A stretch of 64,000 nucleotides of DNA, from contig NC_012115.1 of the NCBI RefSeq assembly GCF_000021725.1, forward strand, positions 266,501 to 330,500, given 5' to 3'. This document shows positions 7,859-17,739 of this stretch, piece by piece. The number at the start of each line of letters is the position of its first letter. Position 1 is the first letter of the stretch. Source of the stretch: Nautilia profundicola AmH (GTDB taxonomy: Bacteria; Campylobacterota; Campylobacteria; Campylobacterales; Nautiliaceae). A program made the position numbers and the translations under genes. A model generated the notes under the pieces. The model was not told the origin of the DNA. It worked only from the letters and a program-made list of their open reading frames with translations, and made no database searches.

Positions 7859-8688
7859 AAAGATTAGGAAGAGGGCTAAGCTCTATACTTGAAGACGCGG
7901 AAGCCGGATATTTAAAAGAACTGCCAAGCCGCGGGGTGGAAGAAATAGAAGTCAGTAAGATAAAACCGAATCCTTATCAGCCAAGAAGAGAATTTAATGA
8001 AGAAGCTATTAACGAACTTGCAAACTCTATAAGAAAATACGGTCTTTTACAACCAATTGTTTTAATAAAAGATGAAGACGAATATATCTTAGTGGCAGGA
8101 GAAAGAAGACTCAGAGCAACTAAACTGCTCGGAGAAGAGTATATAAAAGCTATAGTTGTAGATTACTCTAAAAACGATTTGAGAGAATATGCGCTTATTG
8201 AAAATATACAAAGAGAAGATTTAAACCCTATTGAGGTTGCATATTCGCTTCAGAGTCTGATTGAAGAACACGGTTACACTCATGAAGAACTTGCAAACGC
8301 AATATCCAAAAGCAGAAGTTATGTTACGAATTTACTCAGGATATTAAATTTACCGGAATTTGTTCATGAAAAAATAAAAAGAGGCATTTTAAGCGTAGGG
8401 CATGCTAAAGTATTGATAGGTCTTGATGATGAATTATTAAAAAAAGTTATAGAAGAAATAGAAAAAAAATCTTTAAATGTCCGTGATACCGAAAAACTGA
8501 TTCAAAGATTAAAAAATCCGAAACCGGAAGCGGAAGATATTCCTATTGACAAAAGAGTGATAGAAATAGCGGATAAATTCAAAAAAATCGGATTAAAAGT
8601 AGAAATTAACAAAGATTCTATTAAGATTAAGTTTAAAAATAACAAAGATTTGAAAAAATTAGAAAAACTTTTAAATGTAATCGGTTAA
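7855..8688 (+). CDS. parB: Chromosome partitioning protein ParB (Spo0J)
   Basis: CTP-dependent DNA clamp that loads at parS and spreads to nucleate segregation. The 277 residues comprise the N-terminal CTPase/ParB domain with NPYQPRREFNEEAINELANSI, the GERRLRATKL phosphate-binding box and the ENIQREDLNPIEVA segment, a central helix-turn-helix (THEELANAISKSRSYVTNLLRIL), and a short C-terminal dimerisation region ending near KLLNVIG. It starts inside the parA stop (ATGA). The next gene is atpF', 33 bases downstream with its own -10 box. No parS site was recognised in the window. Confidence 0.95.
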   Translation: MKRLGRGLSSILEDAEAGYLKELPSRGVEEIEVSKIKPNPYQPRREFNEEAINELANSIRKYGLLQPIVLIKDEDEYILVAGERRLRATKLLGEEYIKAIVVDYSKNDLREYALIENIQREDLNPIEVAYSLQSLIEEHGYTHEELANAISKSRSYVTNLLRILNLPEFVHEKIKRGILSVGHAKVLIGLDDELLKKVIEEIEKKSLNVRDTEKLIQRLKNPKPEAEDIPIDKRVIEIADKFKKIGLKVEINKDSIKIKFKNNKDLKKLEKLLNVIG

Positions 8689-8696
8689 ATTTATGT

Positions 8697-8702
8697 TAAA
8701 AT
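8697..8702 (+). promoter_or_regulatory. -10 box of the atp operon
   Basis: TAAAAT in the context TATGTTAAAATTCC, 19 bases before the ATG of atpF' with an AAAGGAG ribosome site between. Transcripts would have a very short leader. Confidence 0.5.
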
Positions 8703-8721
8703 TCCAAAAAAAGGAGAATTA

Positions 8722-9147
8722 ATGCTTGACCTTAATATAGGTGTGATGCTCATAGAAGCCGGTATTTTCCTGGTTACACTGATATTACTGAAAATGTGGC
8801 TGTTTGATCCGTTGGTTAAATTTATGGACGAAAGAGAAGAAAAGCTTAAAAAATCTCTTGAGATGATTAACGCTAATTCTGAAGATTCAAAAGAATTGGA
8901 AGAAGAAATTCAAAGGGTTTTAGCTGAAGCTAAAAAAGAAGCTAAAGCGATAAGAGATGAAGCAAGAGCGAAAGCTCAGGCTGAAGCTGCAGAAATGAAA
9001 GCTAAAAGATTAGCTGAAATCGAAGCGGCTAAAGAAGAACTTGCAAAAGAAATTCAGGCTGAAAAAGAGAAAATTTTAGCAGAGCTTAGTACAAGCAAAG
9101 AAGAGATTAAAACTCTTGTTGAAAACAAAATAAGGAATGCGGCATGA
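8722..9147 (+). CDS. atpF': F-type ATP synthase subunit b' (stator)
   Basis: Peripheral-stalk subunit linking the membrane sector to F1. The 141-residue protein has one N-terminal membrane helix (IEAGIFLVTLILLKMWLF) followed by a long charged coiled coil rich in E, K and A. It is paired with a second b-type gene directly downstream, so the stator is a b/b' heterodimer as in cyanobacteria and Campylobacterota. The start at 8722 has AAAGGAG 7 bases upstream. The stop overlaps the next start by 4 bases. Subunits a and c are not in this cluster. Confidence 0.88.
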   Translation: MLDLNIGVMLIEAGIFLVTLILLKMWLFDPLVKFMDEREEKLKKSLEMINANSEDSKELEEEIQRVLAEAKKEAKAIRDEARAKAQAEAAEMKAKRLAEIEAAKEELAKEIQAEKEKILAELSTSKEEIKTLVENKIRNAA

Positions 9148-9647
9148 AAAAAGCATTATTAGTTGTGTTTTTAAGCGCTGTTGCATTTGCAAGTGAGGCG
9201 GCTGCGACAGGCGGGACGGATATTGTTGCAAGAACAATAAACTTTTTAATTTTCGTAGCGATTCTTTGGTATCTTGTAGGAAATAAAGCTATTACTTTTT
9301 TCAGAAACAGAAAAGAAGAAATCGCAAGTAAGTTTCAAGAAGTTGAGAATAAATTAAAAGAAGCAAAACTTAAAAAAGAAGAGCTTAAAGCTAAACTTGA
9401 AGAAGCTAAAATAAAAGCGACAGAAATTATTGAAGATTCTAAAAAAGAAGCAGAACATATTTATAATTCTATTTTAGAAGAAACAAAAGCTGAACTTGAA
9501 ATGCTTGAAAAACATTTCGAAGAAGCTAAAATTGCTGAAATCAGAAAAGCAAAAAGAGAAGCAATTAAAGCATTTCTTGAAGATGTACTTAAAGATGTAC
9601 ATCTTACAAGTGAAGATGCGGCTAAACTTGTATTAAAGGTAGCATAA
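9144..9647 (+). CDS. atpF: F-type ATP synthase subunit b (stator)
   Basis: Second stator subunit, 167 residues. It opens with a hydrophobic stretch resembling a signal peptide (KKALLVVFLSAVAFAS), as is usual for this subunit in Campylobacterota, then a membrane helix near INFLIFVAILWYLVGNKA with the charged FRNRKEEI flank, and a long coiled coil. It shares 4 bases with atpF' and 1 base with atpH (TAATG), so the three are translationally coupled. It acts in the inner membrane, holding F1 still against rotor torque. Confidence 0.88.
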   Translation: MKKALLVVFLSAVAFASEAAATGGTDIVARTINFLIFVAILWYLVGNKAITFFRNRKEEIASKFQEVENKLKEAKLKKEELKAKLEEAKIKATEIIEDSKKEAEHIYNSILEETKAELEMLEKHFEEAKIAEIRKAKREAIKAFLEDVLKDVHLTSEDAAKLVLKVA

Positions 9648-10162
9648 TGGTAGTTGAAAAATACACAAAAGCTTTTTTAGCGTCTTTAAGTGAAGATGAG
9701 ATTGCTAAGGCTTATGAAGCTATAGCGAAAATCGCATTAGTTGCAAAAGATGAGAAATTTATTTTAATTGTAAAATCACCTTTGTTAAGTATTGATGAAA
9801 AAATTGATGTACTTGCAAAAATTGCTGAATACGACAATCCTAAATTTTTAAACTTTTTAAGAATAATTCTTGAAAATAAAAGAGAAGATCTGTTCAAAGA
9901 AATTCATACGTCTTTATATGAAAAAGTTTCAAGACATTTTAATAGATACGCTGGTGTAGTTGAAGGTAATATAAGTGAAGCTACGTTAAAAGAAATCGAA
10001 GCTAAACTTTCTCAAAAGTTTAATGCTGAGATTCAGTTAACTTTGGACAAAAAAGATATTAACGGTATTAAAGTATTCGTTGATATCTTAAATGTTGAAG
10101 TTGCACTTAGTGAAGATAAAATCAAAAACGATTTAATAAACAATATTTTAAAAGCAATCTAA
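9647..10162 (+). CDS. atpH: F-type ATP synthase subunit delta
   Basis: Caps the F1 head and joins it to the b/b' stalk. The 171-residue protein starts with the N-terminal helical domain (KYTKAFLASL...), and carries FLNFLRIILENKREDLFKEI in the middle, the standard NFL..L..N.R signature of delta/OSCP. The C-terminal part ends with KIKNDLINNILKAI. The gene abuts atpF (TAATG) and is separated from atpA by 15 bases that contain AAAGGAG. Nothing is unusual in it. Confidence 0.9.
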   Translation: MVVEKYTKAFLASLSEDEIAKAYEAIAKIALVAKDEKFILIVKSPLLSIDEKIDVLAKIAEYDNPKFLNFLRIILENKREDLFKEIHTSLYEKVSRHFNRYAGVVEGNISEATLKEIEAKLSQKFNAEIQLTLDKKDINGIKVFVDILNVEVALSEDKIKNDLINNILKAI

Positions 10163-10177
10163 AAGAAAGGAGTATAA

Positions 10178-11677
10178 GTGGTACAAGAAATCACTTCGAT
10201 AATCAAGGAAAGAATTGAAAACTACGACTTAAAAGTAGACGTAGAAGAAGTTGGTAAAGTAATTTACTCAGCTGACGGTATCGCTAAGGTATATGGTCTT
10301 ACAAACGTAATGGCCGGTGAAATGGTTGAATTTGAAACTGGTGAAAAAGGTTTGGTATTCAACCTTGAAGCTGACAATGTTGGTGTGGTAGTTCTTGGAA
10401 AAGGAACTGATATTACTGAAGGAAGTTCAGTAAAAAGACTTGGAAAATTAATTTCAGTACCTGTTGGTGAAGCATTAATCGGAAGAGTTGTAAACGCATT
10501 AGGTGAGCCAATTGACGGTAAAGGTCCAATCGAAGCTACAGAATACAGATACGTTGAAGAAAAAGCACCTGGAATCATGGCAAGAAAATCTGTTCATGAG
10601 CCACTTCAAACTGGTCTTAAAGCTATTGACGCGCTTGTTCCAATCGGAAGAGGGCAAAGAGAGCTTATCATTGGGGACAGACAAACAGGTAAAACTACTG
10701 TTGCGCTTGATACTATCTTAAATCAAAAAAATGAAGACGTAATCTGTATTTACGTTGCAGTAGGACAAAAACAATCAACAGTTGCTAACATCGTTAGAAT
10801 TCTTGAAGAACACGGAGCAATGGATTACACAATCGTTGTTAATGCTTCTGCATCTGAAGCAGCTTCACTTAAATTCTTAGCGCCGTATGCCGGTGTTACA
10901 ATGGGTGAATATTTCAGAGACAACGGAAGACACGCTCTTATCGTTTACGATGATTTATCTAAACATGCAGACGCATACAGAGAAATGTCATTACTTCTAA
11001 GAAGACCTCCAGGAAGGGAAGCATATCCAGGTGACGTATTCTACCTACACAGTAGATTACTTGAAAGAGCAGCTAAACTTAACGACGAACTTGGTGCGGG
11101 AAGTTTAACAGCATTACCAATTATCGAAACTAAAGGTGGTGACGTTGCTGCTTATATTCCGACAAACGTAATTTCAATTACTGACGGTCAGATTTTCCTT
11201 GAAACTAACCTATTCAACAAAGGTATCAGACCTGCTATTAACGTTGGTCTTTCAGTATCAAGGGTTGGTGGTGCCGCTCAGATTAAAGCAATGAAACAGG
11301 TTGCAGGTAACCTAAGACTTGACCTTGCACAGTTTAGAGAGCTTGAAGCGTTCTCTCAATTCGCAAGTGACCTTGACGAAGCAAGTAGAAAACAGCTTGA
11401 AAGAGGTGAAAGACTTGTTGAGATTCTAAAACAGCCGGCATATTCACCATTACCTGTTGAAAAACAAGTTGTAATTATTTATGCAGGTACGAGAGGATAT
11501 TTAGACGATATCGATACTAAATCAATTAGAAGATTTGAAGACGAACTATATCCGTTCATCGAAACTAAATATCCACAAATTTTTGAAAGCATCAGAACTA
11601 AGAAAAAACTTGACGACGAAACTGAAGAACTACTTAAAAAAGCATTAGAAGAGTTTAAGGCTGGGTTCGAAGGATAA
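10178..11677 (+). CDS. atpA: F-type ATP synthase subunit alpha
   Basis: Non-catalytic nucleotide-binding subunit of F1, 499 residues. The P-loop GDRQTGKT is at 166-173, followed by the [11 protein letters not shown] segment and the family signature [17 protein letters not shown]. The gene uses a GTG start at 10178, well supported by GAAAGGAG 7 bases upstream and by the conserved [14 protein letters not shown]-terminus. It lies in the order b', b, delta, alpha, gamma, beta, epsilon on one strand. Codon use here is noticeably cleaner, with fewer G/C-ending codons and more regular spacing than in neighbours, as expected of a highly expressed gene. Confidence 0.98.
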   Translation: MVQEITSIIKERIENYDLKVDVEEVGKVIYSADGIAKVYGLTNVMAGEMVEFETGEKGLVFNLEADNVGVVVLGKGTDITEGSSVKRLGKLISVPVGEALIGRVVNALGEPIDGKGPIEATEYRYVEEKAPGIMARKSVHEPLQTGLKAIDALVPIGRGQRELIIGDRQTGKTTVALDTILNQKNEDVICIYVAVGQKQSTVANIVRILEEHGAMDYTIVVNASASEAASLKFLAPYAGVTMGEYFRDNGRHALIVYDDLSKHADAYREMSLLLRRPPGREAYPGDVFYLHSRLLERAAKLNDELGAGSLTALPIIETKGGDVAAYIPTNVISITDGQIFLETNLFNKGIRPAINVGLSVSRVGGAAQIKAMKQVAGNLRLDLAQFRELEAFSQFASDLDEASRKQLERGERLVEILKQPAYSPLPVEKQVVIIYAGTRGYLDDIDTKSIRRFEDELYPFIETKYPQIFESIRTKKKLDDETEELLKKALEEFKAGFEG

Positions 11678-11680
11678 TAA

Positions 11681-12559
11681 ATGGCAACTTTAAAAGAGCT
11701 AAAACAAAAAATAAGCAGTGTTAAAAACACTCAAAAAACAACAAGAGCGATGAAGCTCGTTTCTACCGCTAAATTAAAAAGAGCGGAAGAAGCGATTATG
11801 CGCTCAAGAGAATATGCAAGAAAAATTGATGAAGTTATGCATGAGATCTCAGCAAAACTTGCAAGTGTTAAAGATTCTATAGAACTTAGAGCATTTGCAA
11901 AAATTGAAAATGTTGAAAAAGTAGATGTAATAGTTATTACTGCAGACAAAGGTCTGTGCGGTGGCTTTAATATTCAAACTATTAAACAAACAATCAAACT
12001 GATTGAAGAACTAAAAGAAAAAAAAGTTAAAATCAGACTTAAAGTAATAGGAAAAAAAGCTATTGAATATTTCAAATTTGTCGGAATCGATATGTATGAA
12101 GAAGTAATAGGACTTAGTGCAGCTCCAAATTATGAAAAAGCGGCTGAGCTTATTCAAAAAAGCTATGAAGATTTCGTAAATGAAGAAATTGACAATATTA
12201 TTACTATCCATAACGGATATGTGAACAAACTTACACAGCAGGTATATGTAAAAGAACTTTTACCTATAGAAGTTGATGTAAACGATTCTCAAGAATTTTT
12301 AGAAGTTGAACCTGATAACGATTATGAAACAATTCTTGAGACTTTAGTTAAAAAATATATTGAGTATTCACTTTATTATGCGCTTTTAGATTCACTTGCG
12401 GCAGAACATAGTGCAAGAATGCAAGCAATGGATGCTGCAACTAACAACGCAAAAGAAATGGTACATCAGTTGACACTTGAATTTAATAAAGCAAGACAAG
12501 AAGCTGTAACAAGAGAACTTATCGAAATCGTTACTGCAATAGAAGCAATGAAAAAGTAA
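11681..12559 (+). CDS. atpG: F-type ATP synthase subunit gamma
   Basis: Central rotor shaft of F1, 292 residues. The N-terminal helix has the hallmark KISSVKNTQKTTRAMKLVSTAKL and the C-terminal helix ends with FNKARQEAVTRELIEIVTAIEAM, the segment that contacts the catalytic beta subunits. The central Rossmann-like part contains ITADKGLCGGFN. The start lies 3 bases after the atpA stop and has GAAGGA just before it. Length is normal. Confidence 0.96.
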   Translation: MATLKELKQKISSVKNTQKTTRAMKLVSTAKLKRAEEAIMRSREYARKIDEVMHEISAKLASVKDSIELRAFAKIENVEKVDVIVITADKGLCGGFNIQTIKQTIKLIEELKEKKVKIRLKVIGKKAIEYFKFVGIDMYEEVIGLSAAPNYEKAAELIQKSYEDFVNEEIDNIITIHNGYVNKLTQQVYVKELLPIEVDVNDSQEFLEVEPDNDYETILETLVKKYIEYSLYYALLDSLAAEHSARMQAMDAATNNAKEMVHQLTLEFNKARQEAVTRELIEIVTAIEAMKK

Positions 12560-13975
<1,416 letters not shown>

Positions 13976-13984
13976 AGGAAGCAA

Positions 13985-14365
13985 ATGAAACTTGATATTG
14001 TTACACCTCTTGGTAGAATATACGAGGGTGAAGTAAAAGAAGCATATTTTCCTGGCATTGAAGGTGAGTTCGGTGTCCTTGAAGGACACGCACCTTTAAT
14101 GACAACTCTTCAGCCTGGTATTATTACAATTAAAAAAGAAGACGGATCTGAAGAGATTATTGCAATTAATTCAGGATACGTTGAAGTAACACCTGATCAT
14201 GTAAATGTACTTGTAGACGGTGCTCAGCCTGTATCCGGAGAAAAAGCCGGAGATATTGCAGAAGCAATTGAAAAAGCTAAAAAACTTATTCGTGATGCGG
14301 CTAACAGTGATGTTTTAGTTGCATCTGTTGAGGCAAAGATAGAAAGTGCTGCCAGAAATCTCTAA
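13985..14365 (+). CDS. atpC: F-type ATP synthase subunit epsilon
   Basis: Rotor-associated regulatory subunit, 126 residues. The N-terminal beta sandwich is recognisable from KLDIVTPLGRIYEGEVKEAYFPGIEGEFGVLEGHAPL (conserved core PGIEGEFGVLEGHAP) and the AINSGYVEV strand; a shorter C-terminal helical region follows. The final 20 bases overlap the GTG start of the tolQ-like gene in another frame, which ties the atp cluster to the Tol-Pal cluster. Confidence 0.93.
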   Translation: MKLDIVTPLGRIYEGEVKEAYFPGIEGEFGVLEGHAPLMTTLQPGIITIKKEDGSEEIIAINSGYVEVTPDHVNVLVDGAQPVSGEKAGDIAEAIEKAKKLIRDAANSDVLVASVEAKIESAARNL

Positions 14366-14894
14366 AATCTTAAGTAACCCTATAAACGTAATAGTTTTAG
14401 GGTGGCTTGGGATTTATCTTTTCTTTGTATTTTTCGTATTTTTCTACAAATATTTTTCATTAACATCATGGATAAAAAAAGAAAAAGAATCACTAAACGC
14501 ACTTTTAATGAGCGGAAATATCTCAGGTGTTTCTTCACTTAAAAGATGTATAGACAAAAGTGATAATATTAATAGCTTAACATTTGATGCCTGCATTCAA
14601 GCTGCAAGAACCGAAGCTGAAAGCGGTATTACATTTTTGGGAATCGTAGCATCTACTGCACCTTTTATTGGTCTTTTTGGAACAGTTATCGGTATTTTAA
14701 CCGCTTTTTCCTCAATGCAAAGTGTTACTACGATTAATATGATTGCACCTGCTATTGCAGACGCGCTTGTAGCGACAGCCGTAGGTATTATTGTGGCCGT
14801 TCCTGCGTATTCATTTCATCAGATACTCAGTAAAAAAGTAGAAGATTTAATCAGTATATTAATCATGCAAAAGGACTTTTATTTAAGCAAATGA
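14346..14894 (+). CDS. tolQ: TolQ/ExbB-type proton channel protein
   Basis: Inner-membrane stator that, with TolR, uses the proton motive force to energise TolA. The 182-residue protein has three membrane segments and the family core GITFLGIVASTAPFIGLFGTVIGI followed by MIAPAIADALVATAVGIIVAVPAY, both diagnostic of MotA/TolQ/ExbB. I call it TolQ rather than ExbB because tolR, tolA-like, tolB and pal follow; ExbB-type names are used for this gene in Campylobacter. The start is GTG at 14346, overlapping atpC by 20 bases; no later methionine keeps the first helix. Its stop overlaps tolR by 4 bases. Confidence 0.87.
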   Translation: MLPEISKILSNPINVIVLGWLGIYLFFVFFVFFYKYFSLTSWIKKEKESLNALLMSGNISGVSSLKRCIDKSDNINSLTFDACIQAARTEAESGITFLGIVASTAPFIGLFGTVIGILTAFSSMQSVTTINMIAPAIADALVATAVGIIVAVPAYSFHQILSKKVEDLISILIMQKDFYLSK

Positions 14895-15268
14895 AAAAAC
14901 CAGAATTAAATATTACTCCTTTTGTGGATATAATGCTTGTGTTACTTGCAATTCTCATGGTTTCAGTTACAGTTAGTACTTATCAGGAAAAGACGGTAAA
15001 CTTACCGGAAGGCAGCAAAACAACTCCTGCCGCTAAAAAGCCGACGATAACAATCACAATTAAAAAAGACGGTAGCGTAATTGTCAATAAAGAACAAATC
15101 CCAATGAAGAATTTTTTAGAAGAATTTAATTTAAAATACGGAAATTTTAATAAAAACTCTCTTGTTTACATTGCAGCAGATAAAAATATCAAATATCAAA
15201 CATTTATGAAAGTATACTCTGCTGTAGTAAAGCTTGGATTTACTCAAATAGGATTACTTACTAAATGA
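14891..15268 (+). CDS. tolR: TolR/ExbD-type protein
   Basis: Second part of the TolQR motor, 125 residues. A short cytoplasmic N-terminus (KKPELNITPFVDIMLVLLAILMV) contains the conserved membrane aspartate (FVDIMLVLL, Asp13) that carries protons, followed by a periplasmic domain with the ITIKKDGSVIVNKEQI strand. The start is within the ATGA overlap with tolQ and the stop overlaps the next start by 4 bases. Normal length for the family. Confidence 0.88.
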   Translation: MKKPELNITPFVDIMLVLLAILMVSVTVSTYQEKTVNLPEGSKTTPAAKKPTITITIKKDGSVIVNKEQIPMKNFLEEFNLKYGNFNKNSLVYIAADKNIKYQTFMKVYSAVVKLGFTQIGLLTK

Positions 15269-15951
15269 GGCTTCTTGTTTCCTTTCTATTAACCTTAATA
15301 GTTTATAGTTTGATTGTTGTTTTTTTTCTGTTTTTTTTGTTTCCGAAAAAAAAACCTGAAAAGAGAGTTTATGTTCATACTGCAATACTTGCAAAAAAAG
15401 CAAAAATAAACTCTCAGGCTAAAAAAAACAGTAAATCAATAAAAAAAACTCAGGTTTCGAAAATCAAAAAAACAGTAAAAAAAGTCAAAAAAAGCGGTTC
15501 TAAATCTAATATAACTCATGGCGGTAAAGATATAGGATTTAATGATATCTTTAAAAATGTAAATTATAATGTGGATACGAAAAAAATTCTTCAAAAAAAA
15601 CAGCTTGATATGAGTAGATTCAGAGGAATTGAGAGAAATTTGAAAAATATAAAAAAAATAAGTGTAGAAGTTAATTTTGTACAAAATAGTGGTAAAAAGC
15701 TGACAAAAGAAGAAATTAACGATATCATTTCACAAAAGCTGTATTCTATTTGGTACGATGTTTCAACATTACCGAGTGATTATGCTAAAATTAATATACA
15801 AAATATTAACGGTCAAGTAATGGTAAATATTTTGGAAAGTAATCTGCCACTTGATAGGCAGAATCAATTAATAGAAGAAATTAAAAAAGTTAATTTTGAT
15901 AAAAATTTTGACATAACAGTATTATTCCAATCAAAGGTAAGCAATGATTAA
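15265..15951 (+). CDS. tolA: TolA-like energy transducer
   Basis: Protein of 228 residues with one N-terminal membrane helix (LLVSFLLTLIVYSLIVVFFLFFLF), a Lys/Ser-rich periplasmic stretch at about 30-90 (AKKAKINSQAKKNSKSI and similar), and a C-terminal globular domain of about 90 residues that fits TonB/TolA C-terminal folds only weakly. Its place between tolR and tolB and its architecture make it the likely TolA, spanning the periplasm to reach Pal and TolB. The sequence itself is poorly conserved, so the name rests on context. It overlaps tolR by 4 bases and tolB by 8. Confidence 0.7.
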   Translation: MRLLVSFLLTLIVYSLIVVFFLFFLFPKKKPEKRVYVHTAILAKKAKINSQAKKNSKSIKKTQVSKIKKTVKKVKKSGSKSNITHGGKDIGFNDIFKNVNYNVDTKKILQKKQLDMSRFRGIERNLKNIKKISVEVNFVQNSGKKLTKEEINDIISQKLYSIWYDVSTLPSDYAKINIQNINGQVMVNILESNLPLDRQNQLIEEIKKVNFDKNFDITVLFQSKVSND

Positions 15952-17104
15952 AAAAATAGTTTTATTTTTATTAAGCATGATGTTTTTATTTGCAAATGAG
16001 CTTGTAATAACAAAATATTTTAATGAAAAACCTAAAATAGGTGTATTTTATACCGGTGATAAAAATGTGTTAAAAATTCTTAAAATGGACTTGACCGTAC
16101 TTGATCATTTTAATTATACAATCAATAAAGACACTAACGCAACATATAGGTTCGAATTTAATTATTCAAATAAAAAACTAACTGTTAAATATTTTGAAAA
16201 AAATATTTTAAAAGTAGAAAAGATATATAAATCTAACAGTTACGCTTATTTTCCGTTTTTGGTCCATAAGGCGGTTTATGACATAAATGAATATTTCGGA
16301 CTTCCTCAGGCTAAATTTTTAATTAGAAAAGTAATATATTCAATGCTTGTGGCACCGAAACAGGCAAATATTTATCTGTCTGATTACACTCTTTCATATA
16401 AGAAAAGGATAATAAGCGGAGGGCTTAATATTTTTCCGAAATGGGCTGATGAAAAACAGAATGTTATCTATTATACAAAATTAGGAAGATTGCCAACATT
16501 ATACAAATTGAATTTAAGAACGGGTAAAAGAGAGAAAATTCTAACTTCCCAAGGCCTTCTTATTGTATCCGATGTTAAAAAAGATAAGCTTTTATTAACA
16601 TTGGCACCGACAGGACAACCGGATGTATATGAATATGATATAGCAAATAAAAAACTAACAAAAATTACTAAATATAACGGTATTGACGTAAATGGTAAAT
16701 TTTGGGGGGATGATAAGATTGTTTTTGTTTCCGACAGATACGGTATGCCTATGATATTCAGCAAAGATACGGAAAACGGTAGAGTTCAAAGAGTGTTATA
16801 TCATGGAAAAAATCAAATAGGGGTAGATGCATATAAAAATTATTTGGTGATTAGTACAAGAGAGACAAGCAATGCATTCTCAACAAATACCTTTAATCTG
16901 TTTCTTGTAAATAAAAACGACGATTCTTTAAAAAGACTTACTTTTAAAGGTCAAAACAGTTATCCTAACTTTTCAGTTGACGGAAATTCTATAATGTTTA
17001 TAAAAAGAGAAAATTTTTATTCAAAAATTGGTATAATACGTTTAAATGAAAACAAAGTGTTTTATTATCCGTTACCAAAAATACTACAATCATTTGATTG
17101 GTAA
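15944..17104 (+). CDS. tolB: Tol-Pal system beta-propeller protein TolB
   Basis: Periplasmic protein of 386 residues with a cleavable signal (KKIVLFLLSMMFLFANE), a small N-terminal domain and a C-terminal beta propeller. Propeller blades are visible as the repeated pattern of PxWxDxxxxIxY and DxYGMPxIF elements, for example FPKWADEKQNVIYYT, KIVFVSDRYGMPMIFS and YPNFSVDGNSIMFI. It starts 8 bases inside tolA. It is a little shorter than the 400-430 residues usual in Gammaproteobacteria. pal follows after 15 bases with a strong AAAGGAG. Confidence 0.9.
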   Translation: MIKKIVLFLLSMMFLFANELVITKYFNEKPKIGVFYTGDKNVLKILKMDLTVLDHFNYTINKDTNATYRFEFNYSNKKLTVKYFEKNILKVEKIYKSNSYAYFPFLVHKAVYDINEYFGLPQAKFLIRKVIYSMLVAPKQANIYLSDYTLSYKKRIISGGLNIFPKWADEKQNVIYYTKLGRLPTLYKLNLRTGKREKILTSQGLLIVSDVKKDKLLLTLAPTGQPDVYEYDIANKKLTKITKYNGIDVNGKFWGDDKIVFVSDRYGMPMIFSKDTENGRVQRVLYHGKNQIGVDAYKNYLVISTRETSNAFSTNTFNLFLVNKNDDSLKRLTFKGQNSYPNFSVDGNSIMFIKRENFYSKIGIIRLNENKVFYYPLPKILQSFDW

Positions 17105-17119
17105 AAAAAAGGAGAGAAA

Positions 17120-17707
17120 ATGAACAAAAAATTACTGATTGCAACTGGTTTAGCGGCTTTATTGATGATTACAGGATGTTCAAAGCAACCGAATTTAGAA
17201 AATGCAACTGAAACTCAGTCAGCACAGACTACACAAACAACAGGTGAAGCAACAACAGCTACTACTAACGAAAATGAAACTGTAAACACTCAAAATGCAA
17301 ATGTTGAAGAGCAAACTATAGGTGAAGGTACTAAAATTAGTGTAACAGCTGATCAAAAATTTGCAAAAGATTTAGCAAATATCGTTGTATATTTTGATTT
17401 TGATAAATACAATATTAGACCAGATCAATGGCCAAAAGTTGAAAAACTTGCGGAACTTATCAAAAATAATCCTGCTAACTATACTGTTAGAATCGAAGGT
17501 AACTGTGACGAATGGGGTACTGAAGAGTACAATTATGCACTTGGATTAAAAAGAGCAAATTCTGTTAAAAACGCATTAATCAAACTTGGTGTAGATCCTA
17601 AAAAACTTACTATTATCAGCTATGGTGAACTAAATCCGGTATGTACTGCTCATGCTAAATGGTGCTGGAGAAAAAACAGAAGAGATAATTTTACATATTT
17701 ACCATAA
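17120..17707 (+). CDS. pal: Peptidoglycan-associated lipoprotein Pal
   Basis: Outer-membrane lipoprotein that binds peptidoglycan and TolB. The 195-residue protein has a lipoprotein signal ending in LLMITGC (lipidated Cys20), a Thr/Gln/Asn-rich linker to about residue 75, and a C-terminal OmpA-like domain with VVYFDFDKYNI, GNCDEWGTEEYNYALGLKRA and KLTIISYGELNP. A CxxxxxxxC pair near the end (VCTAHAKWCWRK) replaces the usual charged ending, as in other Campylobacterota. It ends the tol set before cpoB. Confidence 0.94.
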   Translation: MNKKLLIATGLAALLMITGCSKQPNLENATETQSAQTTQTTGEATTATTNENETVNTQNANVEEQTIGEGTKISVTADQKFAKDLANIVVYFDFDKYNIRPDQWPKVEKLAELIKNNPANYTVRIEGNCDEWGTEEYNYALGLKRANSVKNALIKLGVDPKKLTIISYGELNPVCTAHAKWCWRKNRRDNFTYLP

Positions 17708-17713
17708 TTAAGG

Positions 17714-17739
17714 TACAATTCCTTTAAAAAGGAATTGTA
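17714..17739 (+). promoter_or_regulatory. 26-bp perfect palindrome over the cpoB ribosome site
   Basis: TACAATTCCTTT (17714-17725) and AAAGGAATTGTA (17728-17739) are exact complements with a 2-base spacer. The right arm holds the AAGGA ribosome binding site and the first base of the cpoB start codon; the left arm contains TACAAT, which could act as a -10 box. An RNA made from upstream would fold the ribosome site into a 12-bp stem, while one begun at this box would not. Confidence 0.6.
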
